Source: Pleurodeles waltl (lineage: Eukaryota; Chordata; Amphibia; Caudata; Salamandridae). Taken from it: a DNA stretch of 64,000 nt. The translations under genes were made by a program, and so were the position numbers. The notes below the pieces were generated by a model. It was given only the letters and a program-made list of their open reading frames with translations, did not search any database and was not told the origin of the DNA. Positions 45,480 through 57,800 of this stretch are shown piece after piece. The stretch is taken from the NCBI RefSeq assembly GCF_031143425.1, contig NC_090440.1, forward strand, positions 1,264,041,123-1,264,105,122, in the 5' to 3' direction. The first letter of the stretch is position 1. Each line of letters begins with the position of its first letter.

Positions 45480-46330
45480 CTTCATATTGTTTATGAGCAT
45501 AGTCATAGACATCATTCACCTTCTATGTCTGAGGCATATCTTCTGGAGATGGTGTGGAAATTATCAGACGCCTACAATAAACAGCATGGCAAAAATTCTT
45601 TACCTGTTTCTTCTAGGTCTTCACACAGATCTCTTTGGTTGGTCTCCTCTCCTTCACCTGTTTTGCCTTGAGCTTCCCAAGATTATGATGAGGAGGGGGT
45701 ATTTTTTCCTTCAGACTCTCCTTCTAAAGGAAAACATGTCTTAATGGAGGACCTGGAGCCCGTATTTTCATACATTTTGTTTAATGTCCAGCTTCCTCAG
45801 GATGTGGATCAACCCAGTACTAGTGGAGACTGGTTTAGGCAATTCCAGAAACCATAAATCCCTAATGTGCCTGAAAATTCAGAGCCTGCTAAAATGAGAA
45901 TGGAGAGATCCTGAAAGAGTCCTGGTGCCTGGGTTCATGGGGAGACGTTATCCATTGGCACATGGGGAAACTGAGTTGCCACATACGTGATTCCTTCCTT
46001 TCTAATTTCATTGGAAGCCTTCTTTGCTTACTGAAGTTGTCTCCTTAACTGTTCCTGTGGATAGTAAGGTAGTGGCAGCCCTAAAAAGGGCACACGCTGG
46101 TCTCAACCTTTCTTTATGATATGAAATATATGAGGTGTATATTTATCAGTCATTAGTTAAGGATTTCCAATCTCTCTCTTCAGCAATCCAGGAAGGTGGG
46201 GATTGTCACATGTATTGGCCCACTTCAATTCAAGAAAAGTTCCTTTTGGTTATCACTTTTGATAATTTACTGGATTCTGTTATGGCCTCAGCAAGTTCAG
46301 TGGCTGCAAGACAACATTTGCATTCATGAA
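45480..46330 (+). pseudogene. DIRS-like gag region (remnant)
   Basis: The frame at 46135-46329 contains SLVKDFQSLSSAIQEGG, ITFDNLLDSVMASASSVAAR and QHLHS, which resembles the region upstream of RT in DIRS elements. Assignment is by position and a loose resemblance only. Confidence 0.4.
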
Positions 46331-46959
46331 ACTGGAAGGTGGAGGCAGCTCAAAAGAACTGCTTATTGAGTATGCATTTCCCTGGTAGCAGACTGTTTGA
46401 TGAGGAACTTGAGGAGGTTATCAAAAAGTATTTTACGAGCCAGCAGAATTCCAACCATTTTGACCAACACAAATGAATTGGGATTCCTGTAGAAAAAGAT
46501 CTGATCTGTAGTGGTGAGGCAGAACAGATTTCCACCAGCGTGGGTCTTGGTTTTGAGGCAAGCCTTCTCAGGCTTCTGATTCATCCTGTTTACTGATTGT
46601 GGAGGAAGGTTCTAAGGAGCCCTCCTGATGAGATCACACCGTCCCTTAGCCCTGTGGAAGAACTGTCTCCTTTTGTTTCAGGAACAATGCAGGATCTTGA
46701 TTGGTGACAGTTGAATGGTACAAATGGTGACACAGGAATAAGTATTACAAGTATCTACAGAGTTTCAAGACCCTCATTGTTTTCAAACCTAGTGGCCTCG
46801 GAAGATGATCAAGAAAAGAGCCCAGAAGGACAGTATTGCCTCCTTACTAAAGGAGAAGGCTATTATTAAAATACCCATGCAGGAGAGGTGGTTGAGTTCT
46901 TTAGTAAAGTTACGTTTATTTTTGGGACCACCCCCATAACACTTCACATAAAAACGATT

Positions 46960-47482
46960 CATCTAAAACTGTTGGATTGTTATTCTCAAGTCTTCCTGGT
47001 ATATATTTAGACAATTTACTTCAAGATGAATGCTTTGCAGCAGGTGATTATTTTAGTCATTCCTGGGAATTTTCTGACTAAGATAGGATGCTTAGCTGCA
47101 TGTTTCAGTGGCTGAGACTTCACAAAGATTTCTCAGATTTGTGATTGGCCAGCACCACTTGGAGTTCTGATTGCTTCCCTTTGGCCTCAAGTCTTCTCCT
47201 CAGACTTTTACAAACATCCTTGCTCTAGTAATTGGCCTCTTGCATTCTCAAGGTGTAATCATGCATCTGTGTCGTCACTGTCTGACACAACCAGGATTGT
47301 GGAGACTCAACAATTCTGATTTCTTATCATCACCTGAAATCCCTGCTGGTTCCATCCCTGTATTGGGGCACTCTTTTGACACACACTTGAGGATGTTTTT
47401 TTTCCACAGGTGCCAGGCTGAAGAGCTTTCAATTGGACTTTGCTTTAGAAAACCAGAGGTGTCAACAAGGGACTGTCTATAG
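46960..47482 (+). pseudogene. DIRS-like reverse transcriptase fragment
   Basis: The readings include GNFLTKI, SQRFLRF and LLPFGLKSSPQTFTNILALV followed by IGLLHSQGV. This matches the order FLTKIDL, then the LPFGL-A-P-FTK block characteristic of DIRS RTs. The catalytic YLDD expected a few residues later is lost (the reading goes to HLCRHC). In-frame stops occur near 47170 and 47480. Confidence 0.7.
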
Positions 47483-47508
47483 CTTTTAAGGCAGATGGTG
47501 AGCACTTA

Positions 47509-47663
47509 GGCCCATATTTATATTTTTTTAGCGCTGCATTTGCATCGTTTTTTGACACAAAATCAGCACAAACTTGCAAAATATAATTGTATTTTGTAAG
47601 TTTGCGCCGATTTTACATCAAAAAATGAGGCAAATGCGGCGCTAAAAAAGTATAATTATGGCC
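47509..47663. mobile_element. 155 bp palindromic MITE
   Basis: The ends are GGCCCATATTTATA and, mirrored, GGCCATAATTATAC. TTA flanks both sides (47506-47508 and 47664-47666). The two arms pair along most of their length around an ACAAAATATAATTGTATTTT centre. A second copy of exactly the same length is at 50458-50612. Confidence 0.85.
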
Positions 47664-48939
47664 TTAGTCTTCTTGTGCTCTGTTAAAAGATATGATTGTT
47701 GGCCTTGATATTTAGTGCTGTTTCATTTTCTAGGCAGCAACCTTGGCCATCATTCCATGTTCTTGACTTTATCTGGGCCATGTGGCTTATCATATTCTGA
47801 TCCATTGGCATTCCACACTAGAGAATTATGACAATAGGAATCCAGTGTCCATTTCAGCCCATCAGAAACTTCAGTGAATGATTTCTCCTTCTCTGGAGAG
47901 TGGTACTCCTCTTTTCCCTCCTGCTGTAGTGATCCTTACAACCAATGCAAACAGTTTGTGTTGGGGGCATTTGGTAGATGGCTCAGGGTCTTTGGACACT
48001 GAAAGAAAGCAGTCACTCCTCCAATTGGAAGAAGCTGAGGGCGGTTTACCTGTTGTTCTTTGCTCCCCTGTTGAGGAATCAGGCTGTTTGGTTCAGGTAG
48101 AAAACCGGGTAGTGATATCATATGAAAACCACCTTTTTGGCATTGGTTCCACTTCTCAATCTGACTCTCTTAATTAATTATTGGATGGAGTCCAATCTCC
48201 TCAGCCTCGAAGCGACTTACATCCAAGGAACACTATGCAATCAGGTAGATATTTTAAGTCATGTTTTTCCTTCATCTTAGGAGTTTTCCCTAGATTCCTA
48301 AATTTGTATCCAGATCTGAAGAAGGTGGGTGGTTCCAGTGGTGGACTTTTTGTCTCTCCTCAGAATGCTGAAGTCCCTCTTTTTTTTACACGTTTTCAGA
48401 CTCAGGAGGAAGGGGATACCAATGATCTGATCAATCCCTGGCCTCCAGGACTCCTGTACACCTCCCCTCCTATTATCCTGATTCCCAGGTTTCTGGTGCA
48501 TCTCCTGAGAGAACCTGCAGAGGTGATTCTGGTTCACCTACTTTAAATCACGGCCTCTTGGTTCCCTCTTTATCGGCTTTTGGCTTTGAAGGGAGAATGG
48601 CTTCTGCCTTTAACCCCTTTTCCTCTGAGTCAGCCTGTCATTCCACTACAGACGCTGACCAAGTTGAATCTTTAGGTTTTGAGGTTGAGAGGCAGGTCTC
48701 TTAAAAAAGGTCTGTCTGTCTCAGTATCTTGTTCTCTTCAGTCATCTATGTGACCTTACACCAATAAAGAGTACGAACATCATTGAAAATCTTTTGACCA
48801 TTGCTATTGATGTAGGGACATGTCTTTGTTACCTATTCCTGCTCTCACAGAAAATATTCTCAGTTCCTCCAGGAGGGTTTTCGCAAGGGAATATCCATTT
48901 CCACTCTCAAACTCCAGTATCAACATTTGCAGGAGGTAT

Positions 48940-49420
48940 CCATCACATTTCTCACATTTAAAGTTTTTTTTTGGTGACCATCACCTCTGCAAGGTAACTT
49001 GGGGAGGTGAATCATCTAGTGAGCTGTCCCCCATAATTGAGAATCTTTGATGACAGGGTCTTTTTATCTCTCAATCCAAAATTTCTCCCCAGGATCAATT
49101 CTTATTTTTGTCATGAAAAGGAGGTTGTGCTGTCATTTCTCCATTAGGAGCCTCTGCTGATACTTTTCTCTCTGTCCTTGATGTTGTTAGAGTCATTCAA
49201 ATTTACCTTTCAGTTGAGCTTGAACAATCTGACAGTCAGTTCGTGAACTTTGGTACTTTATAAGGGGCTTATGGCAGCTTCCTGGGCAGAGTAATCTCGA
49301 GTTTCAACTAGAGATATATGTAAGACGGTTACACGGGCATCCCCTTCCACCTTTATCTCCTAATAAAGGCTCAATGTTGCACAAGCATCTGAACTTTTTT
49401 TCAGCTCTTGAATCCTACTG
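48940..49420 (+). pseudogene. DIRS-like tyrosine recombinase C-terminal remnant
   Basis: In shifting frames the reading gives VFFLVTITSAR (near 48965) and then LMAASWAE, DICKTVTRASPSTFIS (near 49265-49360). These resemble the ITSAR and DIC-A-W-SP-TF motifs of DIRS-type tyrosine recombinases, which insert the element without a target duplication. The frame is interrupted repeatedly. Confidence 0.6.
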
Positions 49421-49880
49421 GTTTCAATGAGTAAGTAAGGTGGTACATTGTATGAACTTTCATGAACGATACTTTCACTTTCAATATCTAAGCATTGTTA
49501 CAAATAGATTGGATTGAATAGCAATACATTCCTTCCTTCTATTTCTACAGTTTGGTGTCTCTTGAATTTTATGGATGCTGCTGAAAGTTTGATTGCTTGG
49601 GCATTTCCCCATTAGTAAGGAATGGGACGAGGTTAGGAAGATGAGGAGGTAATGCAGATTCTTCCTTACTTGTCCCATTCCTTACACCGCTCCCACTCCC
49701 CCTTCCTTTCAGCAGCCCTCCTGGGCTTGTAAAGAAATTGGAAGTTGGAGGAAGGGGATGGCATATATATATTTCATATAAAGAGAAGACAGCTTTACAA
49801 GGGTGGGATAATGGAGTAAATGGGCACACTCACTCCATTAGTAAGGAATGAGACAGATAAGGAAGAATCAGAGTAATGAA

Positions 49881-50457
49881 GATTACCAATAAGTAATCTA
49901 TGCATTAATATTGCAGACAATTAAAACAAATCTTGTGCAATTTTGCGTTCCATTTTGTTTTTTTGTAACTGTAATAATACTCCCATTCTGCCTCTTTCAT
50001 ATAAATTCATAGTAAAACATTATGAGTCACAATCCTCATTGAAGTGGTGGGGTGAAAAAATTATAAGTCACATACAGCTTGACATATGTTGACTTGACTG
50101 ATTGTATAATGATCATACCACCCAGGCTACAAAGACTTTAAAGGTTCAGAAAGATTATAGGACATGTGCAATATTAGGCCACTGTCAGCAATACTGACAA
50201 TGGCATAAAAATCTGGGTAATTGCCTCCACACAATTCATGGACCATTGGTCACAGTGGTAAGTGCCCTTAGTCACTAAGGAGGGGACATGGGCAGTAAAT
50301 GGTAAATAGCTTTATTATTATGGATAATTAATTAACACCTTTGCATATACAATTAAGGATTTAAAATTGAAAATAGAGCAAATTTTAGTATATGTAATAA
50401 AAGTAATAAAACACTCTTTTATGCTATTGAGTGCAAAGTGCAATTGCAGAGCATTTA
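49881..50457. other. AT-rich stretch, nothing recognised
   Basis: No coding frame, clear repeat structure or RNA gene is visible. It is probably intronic unique sequence. Confidence 0.5.
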
Positions 50458-50612
50458 GGCCCATATTTAAACTTTTTTTGTGGCACATTTGTGAAATTTT
50501 TGGTGCAAATGCAGCACAAACTTACAAAATACAATTATATTTTGTAGGTTTGCGCAGCTTTTGCGACAAAAAATGGCACAAATGTGGTGCCAAAAAATTA
50601 TAAATATCGGCC
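50458..50612. mobile_element. 155 bp palindromic MITE, second copy
   Basis: It has the same architecture and length as 47509-47663: GGCCCATATTTAAA start, ACAAAATACAATTATATTTT centre, mirrored TATAAATATCGGCC end. The left flank is TTA (50455-50457) and the right flank is TTT, so the duplication may have mutated. Confidence 0.8.
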
Positions 50613-50639
50613 TTTGTTTTTTAATTTAAAACAGGAGCC

Positions 50640-51130
50640 ATCCTGTCCGGGCTCCTTTTATTCATAAGAAATAGTCAAGCAAAACTGCACATCTCATAGT
50701 CAGGGCCTTTGCCACATTTATCTGATTTGGGCTAAAGAAGTCTGGATAGGCAGAGTGCACTAATCTAGTTCTTTTGAAACATAAGATACAGGCTACCCAT
50801 ATTTGGCCAGTTTAGATAGGTCACAATTCGTCAGTTTTCGATCAAGGAAGTCTAAGTGGGCTGTAGCTGGAAAATAAACTTCCCAAATTTGCTCAGTTCA
50901 GATGGTTCTTTTAAGGCAATCAGTAGTGATATGGCCTCATTACAAGTTCTTGTGCCATATCGAAGAAACAGAGGTTTTAATAACGTGCAACGTTCATTCA
51001 TCTGCGCAGGGCAACAGCATAACAGGTGATTAAATGACTCAGATTTGTATCCATAGAGCCTGCAATTTACTATCTTGGAGAGTGAGTGCCATTTTGGGTT
51101 TGTCTCCTGGAGCTACAGGGCTAGCAGCCT
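50640..51130 (-). pseudogene. LINE ORF2 C-terminal fragment
   Basis: The minus-strand reading near 51070-50830 gives SFNHLLCCCPAQMNERCTLL, RYGTRTCNEAISLLIALKEP and FGKFIFQLQPT. This Cys/His-containing tail followed by a short helical region is typical of the end of non-L1 LINE polymerases. It is truncated upstream at the Ty3/gypsy LTR start (51148). It may belong to the same broad family as the LINE at 54877-61840. Confidence 0.5.
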
Positions 51131-51147
51131 TGCAACCAGGACCTGTG

Positions 51148-54100
51148 TGTAGGAAGGTAGCCTCTTTCTAGCCTTGTTACCCCCACTTTTGGCCTGTTTG
51201 TGAGTATATGTCAGGGTGTTTTCACTGTCTCACTGGGATCCTGCTAGCCAGGGCCCAGTGCTCATAGTGAAAACCCTTGGTTGTCAGTGTGTTTGTTATG
51301 TGTCACTGGGATCCTGCTAGCCAGGACTCCAGTGGTCATAGGTTTGTGGCCTATATGTGTTCCCTTGTGTGGTGCCTAACTCTCTCACTGAGGCTCTGCT
51401 AACCAGAACCTCAGTGGTTATGCTCTCTCTGCTTTCCAAATTTGTCACTAACAGGCTAGTGACTAAATTTACCAATTCACATTGGCATACTGTACACCCA
51501 TATAATGCCCTTGTATATGGAACTGAGGTACCCAGGGTATTGGGGTTCCAGGAGATCCCTATGGGCTGCAGCATTTCTTTTGCCACCAATAGGGAGCTCT
51601 GACAATTCTTACACAGGCCTGCCGCTGCAGCCTGAGTGAAATAACGTCCACGTTATTTCACAGCCATTTACCACTGCACATAAGTAACTTATAAGTCACC
51701 TATATGTCTAACCTTCACCTAGTGAAGGTTGGGTGCCAAGTTACTTAGTGTGTGGGCACCCTGGCACTAGCCAAGGTGCCCCCACATTGTTCAGGGCAAA
51801 TTACCCGGACTTTGTGAGTGCGGGGACACCATTACACGCGTGCACTATACATAGGTCACTACCTATTTATAGCATCACAATGGTAACTCCGAACATGGCC
51901 ATGTAACATGTCTAAGATCATGGAATTGTCACCATTCTGGTAGTGGGGTGACAATTCCATGATCCCCCGGGTCTCAAGCACAGAACCCGGGTACTGCCAA
52001 ACTTGCTTTCCGGGGTCTCCACTGCAGCTGCTGCTGCCAACCCTCAGACAGGTTTCTGCCCTCCTGGGGTCCAGGCAGCCCTGGCCCAGGAAGGCAGAAC
52101 AAAGGATTTCCTCTGAGAGAGGGTGTTACACCCTCTCCCTTTGGAAATAGGTGTGAAGGGCTGGGGAGGAGTAGCCTCCCCAGCCTCTGGAAATGCTTTG
52201 ATGGGCACAGATAGGGCCCATCTCTGCATAAGCCAGTCTACACCGGTTCAGGGATCCTCCAGCCCTGCTCTGGCGCGAAACTGGTCAAAGGAAAGGGGAG
52301 TGACCACTCCCCTGACCAGTACCTCCCAGGGGATGTGCCCAGAGCTCCTCCAGTGTGTCCCAGACCGCTGCCATCTTGGAAACAGAGGTGTTGGGGTCAG
52401 ACTGGACTGCTCTGAGTGGCCAGTGCCAGCAGGTGACGTCGGAGGCTCCTTCTGATAGGCTCTTACCTCTCTTGGTAGCCAATCCTCCTAACCTGGTAGC
52501 CAAACCACCTTTTCTGGCTATTTAGGATCTCTGTTTTGGGGAATTCTTCAGATAACGAATGCAAGAGTTCACCAGAGTTCCTCTGAATCTCCCTCTTTAT
52601 CTTCTACCAAGGATCACCCGCTTACTGCTCCAGGATGCCTGCAAAACCGCAACAAAGTAGCAAGACTACTACCAGCAACATTGTAGCGCCTAATCCTGCC
52701 GGCTTTCTCAACTGTTTCCTGGTCGTGCATGCTCTGGGGGTAGCCTGCCTTCACCCTGCACCAGAATCTCCAAAGAAATCTCCTGTGGGTCGACGGAATC
52801 TTCCCCCTGCTAACGCAGGCACCAAAAGACTGCAACACTGGTCCTCTGCGTCCCCTCTCATCCTGACAAGCATGATCCCTGGAACACAGCAACTCTGTCC
52901 AAGTGACTCCCACAGTCCAGTGACTCTTCAGTCCAAGTTTAGTGGAGGTAAGTCCTTGCCTCCCCACGCTAGACTGCAAAGCTGGGAACCGCGTGATTTG
53001 CAGCTGCTCCGGCTCCTGTCCACTCTTCCAGGATTTGCTTTGTGCACAGCCAAGCCTGGGTCCCCAGCACTCTGTCGTGAAGTGCACAACCTTCTGATTT
53101 GTCCTTTGACGTTGTGGGACTCCCTTTTGTAACTTCGCGTGGACTCCAGTTCACTCTTCTTGCAAGTGCCTGTTGGGGTACTTCTGTGGGTGCTGCTTGC
53201 TTCTGTGAGGGCTCTCTGAATTGCTGAGCGCCTCCTCTGTCACCTCCTCCAAGTGGCGACATCCTGGTCCTACCTGGTCCTCAGGAGCACCCAAAAACCT
53301 CTACCGGGACTCTTGCAGCTAGCAAGGCTTGTTTGCAGTCTTCCTGTGTCGGAATGCCTCTGCAAGCTTCATCGCGATGTGGGACATTCATCTTCCAAAT
53401 GAGAGGTTCCTACTCCTCTTCTTTCTTGCAGAACTCCAAGCTTCTTCAAACCGGTGGCAGCTTCCTTGCACCTTCAGCTGGGGTTTCCTGGGCTCCTGCC
53501 CCCCCTGGACACTGTCGCGACTATTGGACTTGGTCCCCTTGTCTTACAGGTACTCAGGTCTGGAATACCGCTGTCAGTGCACTGCTGGTGTTTGTTCTTC
53601 CCGCAGAATCCCCCTATCACGACTTCTGTGCTCTCTTGGGGTTAGTAGGTGTACTTTACTCCTACTTTTCAGGGTCTAGGGGTGGGGTGTTTTTCTAACC
53701 CTCGCTGTTTTCTTACACTCCCAGCACCCCTCTACAAGCTCACATAGGTCTGGGGTCCATTCGTGGTTCGCATTCCACTTTTGGAATATATGGTTTGTGT
53801 TGCCCCTAGACCTATTTGCTCCTATTGCAACCTATTGTAATTCTACACAGTTTCCATTACTTTTCTTGCTCTTACTTACCTGATGTGGGTTTGTGTACAC
53901 ATAACTTGTGTATATAACTTACCTTCTTACTGAGGGTACTCACTGAGATATTTTTGGCGTATTGTCATAAAAATAAAGTACCTTTATTTTTAGTAACTCT
54001 GTGTATTGTGTTTTCTTATGATATTGTGCATATGATATAAGTGGTATAGTAGGAGCTTTGCATGTCTCCTAGTTCAGCCTAAGCTGCTTTGCCATAGCTA

Positions 54101-54217
54101 CCTTCTATCAGTCTAAGCTGCTAGAAACACCTCTTCTACACTAATAAGGGATAACTGGACCTGGCAGAAGGTGCAAGTACCTCTGGTAACCATTACAAGC
54201 CAGGCCAGCCTCCTACA
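51148..54217 (+). mobile_element. Ty3/gypsy 5' LTR, 3.07 kb
   Basis: It begins TGTAGGA and ends TCCTACA, a 7 bp inverted terminal pair with the canonical TG...CA. A poly(A) signal AATAAA (53972-53977) lies about 240 bp before the end. A leader and a gag-like frame follow directly. Blocks are shared in order with the LTRs at 1-2081 (reverse) and 3180-5160. Frames inside it are not recognisable proteins. Confidence 0.85.
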
Positions 54218-54492
54218 TTGGTTGTGCAGCGGTGGGATACGTACTTGTAACTACTTACCACTTTGTCATTTTGTACTTTTCATAAGAGAATCATATACCA
54301 AACAGTTCAGTGTATATGCACTTAACCAAAAAAGTTTGCTTTTCGTCTCTAAAACTTTTTACAAAGTTCTGAAAAGTTTCTTAAAACTTCTAAAAGTTTT
54401 CTAAAAGTTAGAAAAAGTTTTTTTTTTCTCTGTGCTTTCTAAAGTTCTGAAACTTTTTCTCTCTTCTCACTATCTCGTAAGCTTTTGCTATC
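54218..54492 (+). other. Ty3/gypsy leader with candidate primer-binding site
   Basis: TTGGTTGTGCAGCGGTGGGA follows the LTR end at once, the place of a tRNA primer-binding site; I could not name the tRNA. From about 54340 to 54455 the leader holds several imperfect copies of TTCTAAAAGTT, a short AT-rich array ahead of the gag start. Confidence 0.5.
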
Positions 54493-54876
54493 ATGTCTGT
54501 GGTAGATTCTGCTCCAAAAACTGTCAATGCTACTTATGACATTTTGAATTACAAGAGTTTAAGCAGTCTCTGCCTAGATAGAGGTTTAGTTATAGGAAAG
54601 AACCCTACAAAAGAGTTTATGTTCAACTTGCTTATGGTAGATGATGAGACCCTAGCTGGTCCATCAACTGAGAGGTTAGAAAATCTAGAAACTTCCCAGT
54701 CTGATTCAGGAGAGTTCCATGAGAAGGGTGGGGAGGGTTCTGAACAGGATCTGCCCCCCAACAGGACACCCAGTAATGTTGGTAGTAATGGCGGTTCCCA
54801 TCAAAGTATGGCATCCTTTATTCCTAGAGGCCAAGTTACCAGGGTCCAGACAGTTAGGCACAGATCCCCCTCTTAG
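54493..54876 (+). pseudogene. Ty3/gypsy gag-like N-terminus, cut by a LINE
   Basis: ATG 54493 opens a 127-codon frame. Residues 18-45 (NYKSLSSLCLDRGLVIGKNP followed by TKEFMFNLL) look like a SAP-type helix-extended-helix. An acidic Ser/Glu/Gly-rich stretch follows. The frame stops at 54874-54876, about where minus-strand LINE sequence takes over, so the stop may come from the insertion. Gag would package the element RNA. Confidence 0.6.
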
Positions 54877-54879
54877 GAC

Positions 54880-57800
54880 TTTCCTAATTGTGCAAGCCAA
54901 GTAATGTTGAGGTAGCAAGAGTTGTGATTCATTCATATAAGTTGCTGCCACTGCCTTTTGTATAGGAGAACTGCTCAGTTTTTCCAGGTCAGTTGCCTGA
55001 AAGAGGGTTTTTATCTGTCTCTTCAGCACTGAGTTGATGGCGATACAAGACTGTGCCAGTTTGGTTAGTTCTGCTTGGTCTATTTAAAGGGAGGCTAAAG
55101 CTGTGTTTAAATATTGTGATCAGGGGTTCATTTTTGCATCAAAGATAGAGTTAATAGCTGATTTCAGAGTGTTTGGTTGGGGCCATAATAGTCCTGTGAT
55201 AGTATTTCAGGTAGGCACCCATGTGGGCCCAGTTCTGGCTTTCCAGACCGAATTCTAGTCTTATCAAGCAGCTCCTTGTGTGTTGAGGAAGTTTAAACAC
55301 TCTTTAGCATGCTTTGACTTGGAGCTTTTCCACCAGTGTGGTGAGCTGACCTGGAAAGGCTTTATGGCCATAGTTTAAGGCTGGAAGAGGAGAGGCTCTA
55401 AGCCAGTCTGTAAGACTACTTAACTGGCATAATCTGGTTATTATGAATTCAGTCTTTGATTTAAGATGATGCAGATGCACTTTAGGGTTTCTCTTCGCAG
55501 ATAACCACATGCCCAAATAATTGTACGAATCTGTTCTGTTAATTGTGAGAGGGCGCATAGTCCAACGGCAGTTCTGATATTTCCGTGACCCTCGAAAGAT
55601 GATTACTTTGGTCATCTAAGCATTCACCTTCATTTTATTTTCCATGTTGTATCCATGAAGATCAGCTTTTTGGAGCCCAGTTCTTGAGTGGTCCATCAAC
55701 ACAATATCGTCTGCATATCGTAGGAGGGTTTCCGATTTTTGGTGGAATCAGGTTAGCATGTCTTAAGGCCTGGGACATGTCTGCTGTGTAGAGATTAAAT
55801 AAAAGAGGTGCTAGCACGCATCTTTGTTTTAGCCCGTTGTTTGTATGGATCTCCCCGCTAGTGTCAGATCTTGACAGCTTGATCCTTACCCAGGTACATG
55901 TATAAAATAGAATTATTGCCCTTAGTAACTTGTTTGGAATCCCCCAGCCTTGAAGCTCCCGCCAAAGCAAGTTCCTGTCCACTGCATCGAAGGTGGAGGA
56001 TTAATCCACAAAGCAGGAAGAGAGAGGAAGCGACTGGTGTATTAAAAAGGAAAGAGCCATGATATTATCTTTGGTTGCAGAATTTGCCCTGAAGCTGGTT
56101 TGACAGACGGGGACAATCCCCTTAGCTTCCGCCCAGTTCTCCAGCTGCTTTAGAAAGACTAGGGCTAAGCCCTTAGCTTCGATGTCCAAAAGGGCAATGA
56201 GTTGATAGTTAGCAGGATTTTATCTGTTCCCTTTTTGATAAATAGGGTATAGTATGGAACCCCTACAGCTAGCTGGTACCTTCTGAGTCTCCAAGCAGGA
56301 GCAGTAGAGCGCAGAGAGAATTGTTGACCAATGCTCCATGTCTCCTTTAAAGACTTGTGCTGGAATGTCATTAGGACCGGGGGCCCCTGTCACCCTCATG
56401 CCACTCTAGATGATGGAAATATCGCCCAGTGGAGGGGCAAGTTTATGTTTTGAGTAGGTGTCATCGTGTGTACAGGCTTTGACTCTCGGGCACCCTAAGG
56501 GAGATGGATCGGTTGCATATAGTTTCCGGAATCTTCATCTATCGCATTGGATCGTGGCCCTCCCTGGCTCACTTTATTTTTAATGCATCTCCATAAGTCT
56601 CCGTGATTGTGTGTATTTAACAAGGATTAGATATATAGGCACTCCTTCTCCACCTGCTTACGTTTTATGGACCATACCAATTGCTAATGCTGTTTGGTGT
56701 GAGCCTGGAACTTCGAAGCAAGCCCCGACTTTGTTGAGGAATTCCTTGTTTTGCCATATAGCGACCGCAGCCAGCAAAGTATCCGTTTACTTTCCATTAT
56801 GGGGCACTGGGGGAGACCATTTGCAGGGATCCTTAACAGGGCGATTGAAGGTCCTATGCGCTGAACCAGGTTTTGGGGGATTTCTGGCTAGTTGTTCCCG
56901 AAGGATCTGGCCTGTCATGGATAGAATGGCAGGGCCATTTGATGCGTTCCAGACGTGATATCACTTGGAGGCAATTGGGCCCCATTTTATTCGCCTAAGT
57001 ACCTGTAGGTCTTTGTCTCCCAGGGAGGTCCCCAGTGCCTTTTGGATTTCTAAGCAGGTTGACTTCATCTCCAGTTGTACTAAGAGAAGGAGGTGATTGC
57101 TTGCATCCTTTGCGGTATTTCAAAGTTACTAGGCGTTTAATGACATAATCTGAGACAAAGATATAGTCCAGCGTACTCTTGCCCTGATAGGATTTTAGAT
57201 ACCTCAGTGCTGGTAAACTCTTTTCAAGGGTGTGCTGGATGGGAATATGTGACAGAACAACTAGGTCCTAGGTCCTAAACAACTGTCTGAACAACTACTG
57301 TGTCTGAATAACAATTGCCTGAACAACTATATATATATATTCTAAACAACTAATAAACCATAAAAACCAAAAGGAAAACCTTACCTTAAAATTAGTTGTT
57401 CAGGCAATTGTTATTCAGACACAGTAGTTGTTCAGACAGTAGTTGTTCAGTACTTAGTTGTAGAGACTTTTTAGTTGTTTAGCAGTAGTGGTTCAGGCAA
57501 GTAGTGGTTTAGACCTAGTTGTTCAGGATGATTCCCCTGGATGGAAGAAAGGCCATGTTTGCTAAACAGATTTCAAAGCTTTTTGGATATTGGACATGCC
57601 AGATGATGGACTTCCACCCTTGTTCCTAAGTGCCTGAGATTAAAAGCCCCACAGACCATGATGTTATAGCCAGCGTGGTCACAAAGCACAACATATAGCA
57701 TTGCTGCTAGTTGCAACATCCTTTCTGCCCTGGCTTGGCCAAAAGAATTGAAGTAGAGGTTAAGTATTAAAGATGTTAACATATGGCCTTTTGATGTTAG

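Larger units (their letters stand above)
44060..49880 (+). mobile_element. DIRS-like tyrosine-recombinase retroelement, badly decayed
   Basis: RT motifs (near 47110-47230) and a recombinase-like end (48960-49350) run on the plus strand in the order of DIRS elements. An inverted terminal motif is suggested by GATGGGACGAGTAA-like text (reverse complement of about 44063-44092) and GGAATGGGACGAGGTTAGG at 49617-49637. A further inverted pair lies at about 49660-49690 and 49838-49875. A LINE tail (45004-45470) and a MITE (47509-47663) are inserted. Stops are too frequent for any product. Confidence 0.65.
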
